Source of the DNA: Athripsodes cinereus | Lineage: Eukaryota; Arthropoda; Insecta; Trichoptera; Leptoceridae | Assembly (NCBI GenBank): GCA_947579605.1 | Contig: OX388325.1 | Span: forward strand, 6,071,572-6,135,571 | DNA: 64,000 nucleotides | Reading direction: 5' to 3' | Part shown: in pieces, positions 55,287-63,263 of the stretch | How the letters are laid out: the number at the start of each line of letters is the position of its first letter | Position numbering within the stretch: the stretch's first letter is position 1 | Position numbers and translations under genes: made by a program | Notes under the pieces: generated by a model | Seen by the model: the letters and a program-made list of their open reading frames with translations, nothing else | What the model was told of the DNA's origin: nothing | Database searches by the model: none

Positions 55287-57224
55287 TTAATCAGAGGGAC
55301 TGTCATCCCAATGCACAGATCCCACAACTATCCGATCCATATGTCTTTTCCAGAGCTGACCAGTACCTTTGATTCTAATAAGAAAAGTTGTATTGCCTAG
55401 TACCTTTTCAATTTTACCTAAAACCATCTTTTCACTTCTGAGATCTTTGACAAGTACTGATGTACCCAAATTAAATTCCTTTTTCCTCCCCGAGACAAAC
55501 TTCAAACCCCTGGAACTATCTTTACAAGTTTCCATATTTACATACCTTTTCTCATATCTATACCTATTTAAACATTTACATCCATTGTTATTCCGCTTTT
55601 TCACTAAATTCTTAACTATATTCTCAATGTCTATATTAAAATTAACCCAATAAAAATAACTTCCAACAAATGATTTCATTTTCCCAATAACTGAATAATT
55701 TTTACACAAATAATTTATCACAATACCTTTAACTGATTCCGGAATAACAATTCTATCTCTGTAGAATAAATGATCCTTGTACACAGTCAAATGTTCCTTC
55801 ACATTAAACAACTTCGCAATAGATTCATTTAACTGTCTTTTGCACGGCCAATTATTTTTTTCCACATATTTAACAACTTTTTCCAATGTATAATCACTTT
55901 TACTTCTCTCTAAAATTAATTTCGAATTAAAACTATTATTTTTATTTACAAAATCTAATTTTTGTTGTTTCACATTACACGCAAGCGATGCGTTCGCACT
56001 GAAATTCGGAATATTTTCAATGGGCTTACATGCAACAATATTGTTTAATTCACTGCCTTCCGTGCTATGTACTTTGTACCCTATATTATACCTACGCATA
56101 AAATCTGTACACAATATTATTTTATTCCCGCTCTCTGTTACAACAAATTTAATATTTTTTTCCATTCCATTATGATTTATTTTACAATGTTTAATACCTA
56201 ACACATTCAAACTGTGCCCGCTATACGTAGATAAATTAATTTCATCACACTTCTCTATTATATTATTTTCGTTGAATATTTCTTGCAATTTTTGAATAGA
56301 TATACAGCTAATATTCGCTCCCGAATCTAAAATACATTCAACATTTTTATTCTCAATTCTTACATTTAATTTTATAAAATCGTTTTCGGTGTCTTGCGAA
56401 TTATAAATACCTTGAATCTTATAACAATTTTCACTCAAATGCCCTTTAGATCTACATTTTCTACAAAAAAATTCTCTATTAAATTTACATTCACTTTTAT
56501 AGTGATTTCCCTTACAAATAAAACATGAAACATTTTTATTATGCTTATACCTACTCGTATTTACATTTGAATTTAACCTTGAAAATTTTGACGGTCGATT
56601 ATTTTTCTTATAATCTGTATCTGTACTACTTGAACTACTGAAACTATTATTGTTTCGCCTGGAAATCTGGCTAATTTCTTCAAAATTTTCTTCCTCTTTT
56701 TCTATTTTTCTCTCTAGTATGTGCTCATAACTAGAAGCCAAAGCAACTGCTTCGTTCAAAGATACCCTATCTTTATCACATTTCAAGAATAACTGCTGTT
56801 TAATCTCTTTATTTCTAATTCCGATTATAAACAAATCTTTTATATTACTTTCTAATCTAGTACCAAACTCACAATTTATACTTAATTCTCTTAATCTTAA
56901 AGCAAAAACTTTAACATTTTCCGAATGACCTTGAGTAGCCTTGAAAAAAATTTCACGCGATTCAAATACACTTTTTTCCTCTTTAAAATAACCATTCAAT
57001 ATCTGAATCAACTCTTTATAAGACTGTTTTTCCACAGAAGCTGGAAAACACAGATCAGACAGTAGCTTGAAACTGCCTTGGGACAACGATGTTATGAAGA
57101 AAGCACGTTTCTTCACATCAGTCCAACTTTCATCATTCAATAATAAGGCGTTCTCCCACCTTGTCCTGTAAGAAGGCCAACTCATTGTCTTGTGACAAAA
57201 CGGCTCTAAACTTCTCGAAGTCAT
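55287..57224 (-). CDS. Gag-protease-integrase-remnant fusion protein (Ty3 element 2)
   Basis: 645 residues from the Met matching element 1's start; the frame is open 35 codons further upstream. Gag region MSWPSYRTRWENALLL to the EHILERKI area; CCHC knuckles CFICKGNHYKSEC and CRKCRSKGHLSENC; protease with DSGA and a weakened 'LCTDF'. The RT and RNase H are gone: the frame passes into an integrase zinc-binding-like segment (YKDHLFYRDRIVIPESVKGI, SFVGSYFYWVNFNIDIENIV), in which the usual His and Cys ligands are replaced, then past a deleted catalytic core to a C-terminal domain (LGTSVLVKDLRSEKMVLGKI, GQLWKRHMDRIV). It cannot polymerise or integrate, yet has no stop or frameshift. Confidence 0.85.
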   Translation of the reverse strand: MTSRSLEPFCHKTMSWPSYRTRWENALLLNDESWTDVKKRAFFITSLSQGSFKLLSDLCFPASVEKQSYKELIQILNGYFKEEKSVFESREIFFKATQGHSENVKVFALRLRELSINCEFGTRLESNIKDLFIIGIRNKEIKQQLFLKCDKDRVSLNEAVALASSYEHILERKIEKEEENFEEISQISRRNNNSFSSSSSTDTDYKKNNRPSKFSRLNSNVNTSRYKHNKNVSCFICKGNHYKSECKFNREFFCRKCRSKGHLSENCYKIQGIYNSQDTENDFIKLNVRIENKNVECILDSGANISCISIQKLQEIFNENNIIEKCDEINLSTYSGHSLNVLGIKHCKINHNGMEKNIKFVVTESGNKIILCTDFMRRYNIGYKVHSTEGSELNNIVACKPIENIPNFSANASLACNVKQQKLDFVNKNNSFNSKLILERSKSDYTLEKVVKYVEKNNWPCKRQLNESIAKLFNVKEHLTVYKDHLFYRDRIVIPESVKGIVINYLCKNYSVIGKMKSFVGSYFYWVNFNIDIENIVKNLVKKRNNNGCKCLNRYRYEKRYVNMETCKDSSRGLKFVSGRKKEFNLGTSVLVKDLRSEKMVLGKIEKVLGNTTFLIRIKGTGQLWKRHMDRIVVGSVHWDDSPSD

Positions 57225-57750
57225 TTCGGAAAATACCACAAGCAACAACAACCAAGAATAAAAAATAGACTTAGCTGATGAGAGTCTCCTCCAATCGCCC
57301 CGGTCTTCTGGATTTCCTTGCAACTGCAATGGACTCCGCCTGGCTGACTAGCAAGACTCTCCTCTCCTGGCTTCCTGGATCCACCAACTGGCTCCGCCTG
57401 GATGCTGGGTGACCCCTGTCTCCCACTGCTGCCTGCACCTTGCCTCAAACTGGCTCCTGAGACTTCCTGTCTCCCTGCTGCTACCTGCAACTTCTCCAAC
57501 TGGCTCTTGAGACTCCTGTCTCCCTGCTGCTACCTGCAACCTTGCCCAACTGGCTTCTGAGACTCCTGTCTCTTTGCTGCTACCTGCACTGCTGGCTAAT
57601 CTGGCTTTGGAGACTCCTGCCTCCTTTCTACTCCTGTAGACTGCCTTACAACTCTTTATTTCCGCGTACCGCCGACAAAACTTTCGGCGCGCAAAAAAAA
57701 GACTATTGTTGTATGTTTACGACAATTTTGAACTACCGAACTGCGCCACG

Positions 57751-58054
57751 TATTGTATACTGGGTTAAGTATAACAATATTAGGTTCTTTTTGAATAACG
57801 ACACGTATTTTTATATTTACACAATATATTCAATAAATAATTCCTATTATAATTTGTCGAACACTATTTGTCAAAACACGCAGCCTAACAGTGCAAGTCA
57901 AGGTTCTATCAATTAATGAGCGCCGCTCTCCACAGGCGGCCAACCTATATAGACTACATAGTATTGCTACTCACTCATCATAACTACTGTTTACTTGAAA
58001 ACAAGGTTCAAGGTTCACTTAACCTGTACTGTGTATCAAAGTCCAAACACTACA
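57751..58054 (-). repeat. 5' LTR of Ty3 element 2
   Basis: Minus-strand start TGTAGTGTTTGGACTTTG, end CCAGTATACAATA; followed by CGTGGCGCAG. Confidence 0.9.
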
Positions 58055-58620
58055 CTCAAACTTAACGAGTTAGGCAAGAAGAATAAAGTCACCCTCCTCT
58101 GGGTACCCGGACACATCGGGGTTGAGGGAAATGAACGAGCTGATAAGCTGGCAAGAAAGGGTGCGGCAACGCAACTCTATGGACCAGAACCATTCTGTGG
58201 TTTGGGACATACGTTTTTCCAAGAGGAAATTAAAAAGAAAGGGAGACAAGAAAGAAACGAACTATGGAAGAATCTCCCTAGGCTTAGGCAAGCCAAGGAA
58301 CTGCTCGGAGGATATAACTCCAAAAGGGCCAAGACTTGCACTAACCTAAGTAAAACAAGTCTAAAGGCAATAACAGGCTTCCTAACGGGTCACTGCAGAC
58401 TCAGGGAACACCTACGCAAACTGGGACTTGAAGAAGATGGCACCTGTAGATTTTGCGAAGAAGAGGCCGAGACTCCTCGACATCTCTTGGCGGACTGCAA
58501 TGCTGTGGGATTCGCAAGAATCAAAACCCTAGGCAGGCACTGGGTAGAAGTGGAGTCTCTCCACACCTTGCACCCCCTCAAGATCCTGGACTTCATAAAA
58601 TGTCTAGGACTTGAAGGTTC

Positions 58621-58799
58621 GTCGGTAGCCTGGGGGTAGAGTCTCGGCCTTCAGAACAAGGGGTCCGTGGTTCGATCCCAGGTGCCGGCAAACTTCCCTT
58701 TCACGGCACAAGCTTTTAGCTTAGTGTGAAAGGTGTATAAGGTTGTATTTGGGTTTATAACAAAACCCAGATATATCTTTTTTAAAAAAAAAAAAAAAA
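58621..58799 (+). repeat. SINE-1 copy at the 3' end of the LINE
   Basis: Head 'cggtagcctgggggtagagt' (box A-like), 'gtggttcgatcccaggtgcc' (box B), body 'tttcacggcacaagctttta', tail 'acaaaacccagatatatctt' and A run. The most complete member seen here. Confidence 0.85.
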
Positions 58800-59408
58800 G
58801 TTTTACGTGGTTTCGTTAGTCGGTGATAATCTTGGTTTGTCGGGAACTCTTGGTTTTGTGGAATCATTTTCATCTAATTACACTTGTAGAATTTGTAATG
58901 CTCATAAAATTCAGATTCACAAAATGACTTTTGAAGACAGCACTCTTTTACGTAATATTAATTCTTATTTGAATCAAATTGATGAAAATGATGTTTCTAA
59001 AACTGGTGTTAAGGAAAAAAGTTGTTGGCTTAACTTAAATAGTTTCAAGTTGTTTGATAATGTTCCCACAGATATTTTACATGATTGGTGCCAAAGTGTC
59101 TTGTCAATATGTAATGCATTTTATATTATCCAAATTAATCAATGACTTGAAATTGATATCATTGGATCTTCACACATTCGATTATGGCCCAGACACTAAT
59201 ACAAAACCTACAGGGTCTGTCATTTTTGAAAGTAAAGATTCAATAAAGTTCAAGACTTCAGCTTCAGAAATGCTGACTTTTGTCAAATATTTTTCATTAA
59301 TTTGTGGGCACTACGTTCCTGAAAACCATCCTATTTGGGCGTTATATATTTTGCTGCGTAAAATAACAGTACAAGTTGTTGCAGGCTTTCACGGTCTTCA
59401 TTTATATA

Positions 59409-59561
59409 TGTATGTGCTCTTCCGGGTTTACCGCGTCTTGTCGATCTTCTTCCTCCTTCTTTACGTTTCGATACTTTTGAAAATGACTCAGTCAGTAGAG
59501 TCAAAACGTAAAGGAGGAAGATGATCGACAAGACGCGGTAAACCCGGAAGAGCACATACAT
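59409..59561. mobile_element. Near-perfect hairpin MITE, ~58-bp arms
   Basis: Left 'tgtatgtgctcttccgggtt' + 'taccgcgtcttgtcgatctt' is mirrored at the right by 'gatcgacaagacgcggtaaa' + 'cccggaagagcacataca'. The loop is about 35 bp. No coding content; target duplication unresolved. It lies at the broken right edge of the transposase-like pseudogene. Confidence 0.8.
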
Positions 59562-60424
59562 CTATAAATAACATTACATTATTTTTTCCATAACTAAATA
59601 TTTAATATTATAAAAGGAACTGTGTATTTTTTATAGTAATTTGCTTGTGGATATGAAAGGTTGAAGTGGATTGCGTGTATTACCAATTAAATTTTTAAAA
59701 ATTGTAAATTTTGACGTGTCAAATTATGAAACTGGATAGTTGAATTGTGTTGTATAAATACAAAGTTTATCCTTTATATTTGGTCAATTTTGTAAAGTTT
59801 CTTCGTGTTTTACTCTTTTTTATTAAGTTGTAAAGATTAAGTTTCGCAACAGCGTAACACTGACAAAATTTAATTTATATTTTGCATTAGATGATGCAGT
59901 TTGTATTTATGCAACTCAAAATATCTTACAAAATAATTGCACCCTACTGAATATCTAAAATAGTGAATTTACTTGAATATGTAAATATAATTAAATATTG
60001 TTGTTGCATATTCAAAAAGGGACATGTGCACACATTTTTATTTAGGTATAATCTTTTAAAACTGTTCATTAGGGCATTAAAATTATTGTTTTGACTTTTT
60101 ATTGGCATGTGATATTATTCTTTAAGTATTGAATTTTAATATTTGATACTAAGAATCACTTTATAAAATGGTTATGGTGTCATTATGAGCAGTTTATTCT
60201 AGAAATGTCAAAACATTTATAAATTCACATAACCCTTTTTGAATATGCAATGACGATATATTGTATTATTGTAAATTATAAATACCAATTAAATATTGAA
60301 ATATACACAAATTTTGTACAGTATAATATACATGTGTCTTTTTATTTATCCTTTTACAATATGTTCATTGGTTTCCCCACATACAGTAAGTATTAAAGTC
60401 CATACTTACTTAATTATGCAGGTA
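59562..60424. other. AT-rich intergenic DNA, no feature recognised
   Basis: No coding potential or known repeat is recognised. Confidence 0.3.
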
Positions 60425-60927
60425 CAGTGGTACCTCGACATACGAGTTTAATTCGTTCCGCAACCTTGCTTGTATTTCAAATTACTCTTATCTCAAAGCA
60501 AATTTTCCCATTGAACTGAAATTAATCCGTTCCAGCCCCAAAATTTCACCCCAGTTATTTTTGTAATGTGTTTTTGAATAAGTAAAATTTATTTATAAAT
60601 AACAAATATTGTGCAAAAATATAATAAAAAAGAGTATATTAGATAAACATAGTATACTAGATTTATAAAGTGTTAATTTTTGTCAATGCTTTTCTCTTCA
60701 CTGGTCTTTGCCTTTTTTTTGTCACACTTTTCTCACTTTCACCTGTAGGCTGTTTAAAAAAAACATGTCCAAGGAGGTTTGTTTCTTCCTCCCTTTCAGA
60801 ATGTTCCATAAATGAGTCGGGTAAGTGTCATTAAAAAGCTCGTATTTCAAAGCAAAAAATCGCTTGCTCGACGGCTCGCATCTCAAAAAACTCTATGTTG
60901 GGGCACTCGTATGTCAAGGTACCACTG
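60425..60927. mobile_element. Pogo/Tigger-like MITE
   Basis: Inverted ends CAGTGGTACCTCGACATACG and CGTATGTCAAGGTACCACTG; TA immediately at the left and one base away at the right. A second inverted set ('ttgcttgtatttcaaa' / 'gctcgtatttcaaagc') lies inside. 503 bp, non-coding. The CAGT..TACCTCG start and TA site fit the Pogo/Tigger group. Confidence 0.7.
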
Positions 60928-62099
60928 GTATCTCCGTCCTGAGTTTTCTGCAACCAGTCACCAGCGATTCTTTGCCATTATCTTATATTATCTGGGAGGT
61001 TTTCCTCTACTCCTTTTATCCTCACGAGGTCTCCACTCCACTACCCTTTTTGTCTATGTTTGAGTAAAGCAACATGGCCGGCCCATGACCACTTTAACCT
61101 TGCCACTCAACGACATCCATAATTAAGTTTACATAATTATATGGATAATTCACAGAAATCCTGCTAATCCCAAACTTGAGATAATATGAATCTTGTGGGT
61201 ACTTTTTTTATTTAAAAAAGATGAATCTGCAGAAGGAAAAAATGAAGTAGTAGTAGTAGTTATATAATGTTTATGAACAACATATTCAGATATGTCAAAA
61301 ATATAAAACTGAATTGAATAATGCATAGGGCTAAGTTCATACGTAACGTGCAATCAAATAAGATGACGAGCGCTAATGCGCGTTGTGAGGGTACTCATCA
61401 CACCTTTTTTTCTACTTCATCAATTAGTAGGTCGATGTCAATATCTTCAGATTCAGTAATTTTATTGCCAAAACAGTTTATAATTAACAAAATTGCAAAA
61501 ATAGTACATGGAATCGCGATGAAAATACGCGCTCCTACGAACAGCAAACGAACTTTACAAACGTGAGTCTAGAAACTTTTTCTCTAAGCACTGCGTTAAC
61601 GGGCGTTCATGTGAACGGTTGTTAGGTAAATATAAGGATTTCTAGACTTTTTGTCATGTGAACATAGCCTTAAACAGATATACACATAACAATCTGATAT
61701 CATCGTTCTTTTTTCATAGTCATAAATCCATCACCTTGTGACACATAAGCATGGGGGTCACCTCCACACCATAATGACTGTCAAATACATTTGAAAGTAT
61801 GGTTAAAAATGGGAAGAACAAATACATTAAGTAACGAAAATACAAAGTAATTTATTATAAAAGAATTTCTTAAAATAACTTACAACTACAATACAATATG
61901 CTTCGCTAGTTTAAAACACAAATAGGTCTAATTTAATTTTGCTCAAGTTATTGGGCAGAGTAAAATTCATAGTTTCAATTCAGATTTTGGTAATACTGTA
62001 CAGGGCGTTCTCTCATAACACCATGCTTAACCGTTTGTATTCCATTGTAATCGCAACAGCAACTTATCAAATGTTTTAAGAGTGCGATATAAACGATAT
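60928..62099. other. Intergenic DNA with tail repeat and a possible eroded MITE
   Basis: 61130-61205 is a minus copy of the 'gggactagctcg' tail repeat. 61327-61672 has weak inverted ends ('ctaagttcatacg' / 'catgtgaacatag') and may be an old MITE. A short open frame at 61321-61566 has no family features and is not called. Confidence 0.35.
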
Positions 62100-62303
62100 T
62101 TATTTAAATTAATCATCACCATCTCCGTCGGTCCCTCAATCCTGAGGATCGTGACCATCATGCTTCGTTCTGTAGACCATCTGTCTCCATGTTGAGCGAT
62201 CCTCCGCCATGTGCAAGGCCCCGTGAAATGAGCTCTGTGTGCCTCCTTAATTTGGTCGCTCCATCTTATTGGCATTCTGCCCCTTCCCCTCCTCCCTTCT
62301 ACA
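62100..62303 (-). mobile_element. LINE fragment, C-terminal endonuclease-RT tail, minus
   Basis: Minus-strand VEGRRGRGRMPIRWSDQIKE, then WRRIAQHGDRWSTERSMM, the 'GR...RW.D.IK....W...A..R..W' ending of BovB/RTE-like LINEs. No RT motifs remain. Confidence 0.6.
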
Positions 62304-62336
62304 ACCCCTTAAATTGACAACTTATGAATTAAAATA

Positions 62337-62807
62337 AAATAAATATTTATTATTATTGTTTTATGTTACTATTGAGTATGACTAACGCATGACTGGTTTC
62401 GCAGACTCGGAGTTCGCATCATCAGGTGCTGATCTATACTGAATTAAACAAAAACAAATATAAAATTTCATTAGGATTTACAGTGAAGGTGTAGGGGTCA
62501 TACCGACCGACTTTGACAGCACTAGAAGTAATAGAAATTAATAAAAATAATAACTTGACTAAAACAGCTATTAATGATAATAATCTTCCAAATTCGTCTC
62601 CCTTACTACAATTATTCCCTATCTCGAATTCCCATACCTATGACCCCTACACCTTCACTGTAAATTTTAATGAACTTTTATAGTTGTTTTTGTTTAATTC
62701 AGTATAGATCAGCACCTGATGATGCGAACTCGGAGTCCGTGAAACCGTTCGTGCGTTAGTCTTACTCAACAGTAACATAAAACAATAATAATAAATATTT
62801 ATTTTAC
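62337..62807. mobile_element. Large foldback element with ~170-bp inverted arms
   Basis: Arms share 'aataaatatttattattatt', 'gcatcatcaggtgctgatct', 'gaattaaacaaaaacaa' and 'cagtgaaggtgtaggggtca', in opposite orientation at left (62337-62506) and right (62638-62807). The unpaired centre is about 130 bp. It ends just beyond the cyclophilin gene's poly(A) signal. Confidence 0.82.
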
Positions 62808-62813
62808 TTTATT
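62808..62813 (-). promoter_or_regulatory. Probable poly(A) signal of the cyclophilin gene
   Basis: AATAAA on the minus strand about 115 bases after the stop codon, at the edge of the foldback element. Confidence 0.5.
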
Positions 62814-62926
62814 TCATAATTTAAAATGAAGTGTTACAAAGTTAATGCCGATACAACCAATAAATTGATAACATTTAGTTACATCCAGTACACTAGCTCT
62901 GTCCTCAACAATGATTTTGATTTAAT

Positions 62927-63263
62927 TTATTTAGGAATAAAAGCTTTAACAATCCTCACATCATCCACTGGTTTATCATTAGAATCACACTCCACCAGCC
63001 CAATTCTTTTCACAACACTCATACCAGATTGTATTCTGCCAAATATAGCGTGCTTCCCATCCAACCATTGTGTGGGGGCTAACGTTATGAAGAATTGTGA
63101 TCCATTCGTGTCTGGACCTGAGTTGGCCATCGATAGGATCCCAGCACCCGTGTGTTTGAGGTCTGGATGGATTTCATCATTGAATTTTGCTCCGTAAATG
63201 GATGAGCCACCTCTGCCTGTTCCGGTAGGGTCGCCGCCTTGAATCATGAAGTCTCGAATTATT
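62927..63263 (-). CDS. Ppil1: PPIL1-type peptidyl-prolyl isomerase, last coding exon (partial gene)
   Basis: Exon beginning at a TTTTTTCAG|A acceptor and reading [20 protein letters not shown] to a stop at 62927-62929. It holds most of the cyclophilin fold: catalytic Arg in [31 protein letters not shown] with the Gln and Phe of the active site, and the [20 protein letters not shown] pocket with its Trp. The ending KAFIPK and the short, single-domain form match PPIL1, a spliceosome-associated isomerase (binds SKIP/SNW1). The N-terminal ~50 residues are encoded beyond the right edge. The exon enters in phase 1 (one base completes a split codon). Confidence 0.93.

Larger units (their letters stand above)
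54687..58054 (-). mobile_element. Ty3-type LTR retrotransposon 2, RT/RNase H deleted
   Basis: 3368 bp, minus strand. LTRs 57751-58054 (5') and 54687-54990 (3') are 304 bp each and identical by eye. The primer site TGGCGCAGTTCGGTAG and polypurine tract GGTTGTGAGGGGAGAG are as in element 1. It sits in the RNase H region of the LINE with a CTC repeat on both sides. Its LTRs differ from element 1's at many sites (for example 'gagagcggcgctcattaatt'), so the two are subfamilies. One 645-680-residue frame encodes Gag, protease and an integrase remnant. Confidence 0.92.
52545..58623 (+). pseudogene. LINE ORF2: reverse transcriptase, RNase H, zinc knuckle
   Basis: Starts inside the linker before the RT (RRLYNRAKGSGDWQEY). 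RT marks: SPGVDGILPVLLQKG, YRPISLTSFLLKTMEKVV, CAFLDIEGAFDNTS, RGCPQGGVLSFFIWSLV, catalytic YADD in HVNGYADDIVITI near 53635. One TGA (54270-54272) replaces a Trp codon; the frame is otherwise open from 52545 to the Ty3 insertion at 54687. RNase H follows (VWYTDGSKTEEGTGAGVYGP, SDSQAAIKAL) and resumes after the insertion at 58055 (VTLLWVPGHIGVEGNERADK), then CRFCEEEAETPRHLLADC. The missing endonuclease and the stop make it dead, but it is young. An RNase H after the RT suits the I, LOA or R1 groups. Confidence 0.88.
52530..58799 (+). mobile_element. LINE-SINE chimera, split by Ty3 element 2
   Basis: A 5'-truncated R1/LOA/I-type LINE (52530-54686 and 58055-58620) runs straight into a SINE-1 copy (58621-58783) and one A run (58784-58799). 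The repeat 'aagttttacgt' flanks the whole (52519-52529; about 58798-58808), so LINE and SINE arrived as one insertion. The LINE lacks its endonuclease. Confidence 0.75.
50451..59390 (+). pseudogene. Transposase-like gene, unnamed family, frame-broken and interrupted
   Basis: Pieces: 50451-50779 (RFQPSIFTVGNN, AEYPLECRNFWLTIQIGLYK), 51064-51295 joined in frame to 51781-51971 across an insertion (FEIFLSS-type region, LRFQYFSKMGTYFPP), 52004-52500 (IENIVQGSVWTKMM, LHIPILIYYDDFE, GSHAGIHKIGGVYASLPGFP), 58807-59140 (GDNLGLSGTLGFVESFSSNY, CRICNAHK) and 59130-59390 in another frame (SASEMLTFVKYFSLICGHYV). The order YYDDFE ... GDNLG..GF.ESFS..Y.CR.C recalls uncharacterised repeated proteins of insects and cnidarians. 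I cannot name the family; the acidic residues in YYDDFE and GDN could be catalytic, which is inference. At least four frameshifts. Confidence 0.6.
50235..59400 (+). mobile_element. Broken autonomous-type transposon of the TCGTCCCTC family (with insertions)
   Basis: The left end 'tgtccctcttctgactaaca' + 'gtcgtatctgac' is preceded by TA. Positions 50235-50450 match the terminal region of the MITE at 13828-14167; exactly where the match stops, coding sequence begins (from 50451). The coding pieces resume between insertions at 51296-51780 and about 52530-58799 and end near 59390. The right terminal repeat is not found, so the 3' end is lost. Superfamily not identified. Confidence 0.7.

Noticed and set aside
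54687..58054. Env-bearing endogenous retrovirus
   Set aside because: No envelope gene, signal peptide or transmembrane reading is present in either Ty3 element; both are plain retrotransposons with internal deletions.
58640..58700. Possible tRNA gene at the box A/box B motif
   Set aside because: No complete cloverleaf with paired acceptor stem; the sequence recurs with an A tail at several sites, so it is a SINE head.
61321..61566. Short plus-strand open frame ending before a GTGAGT donor-like site
   Set aside because: No recognisable domain and no supporting exon nearby; lies in what may be an eroded MITE.
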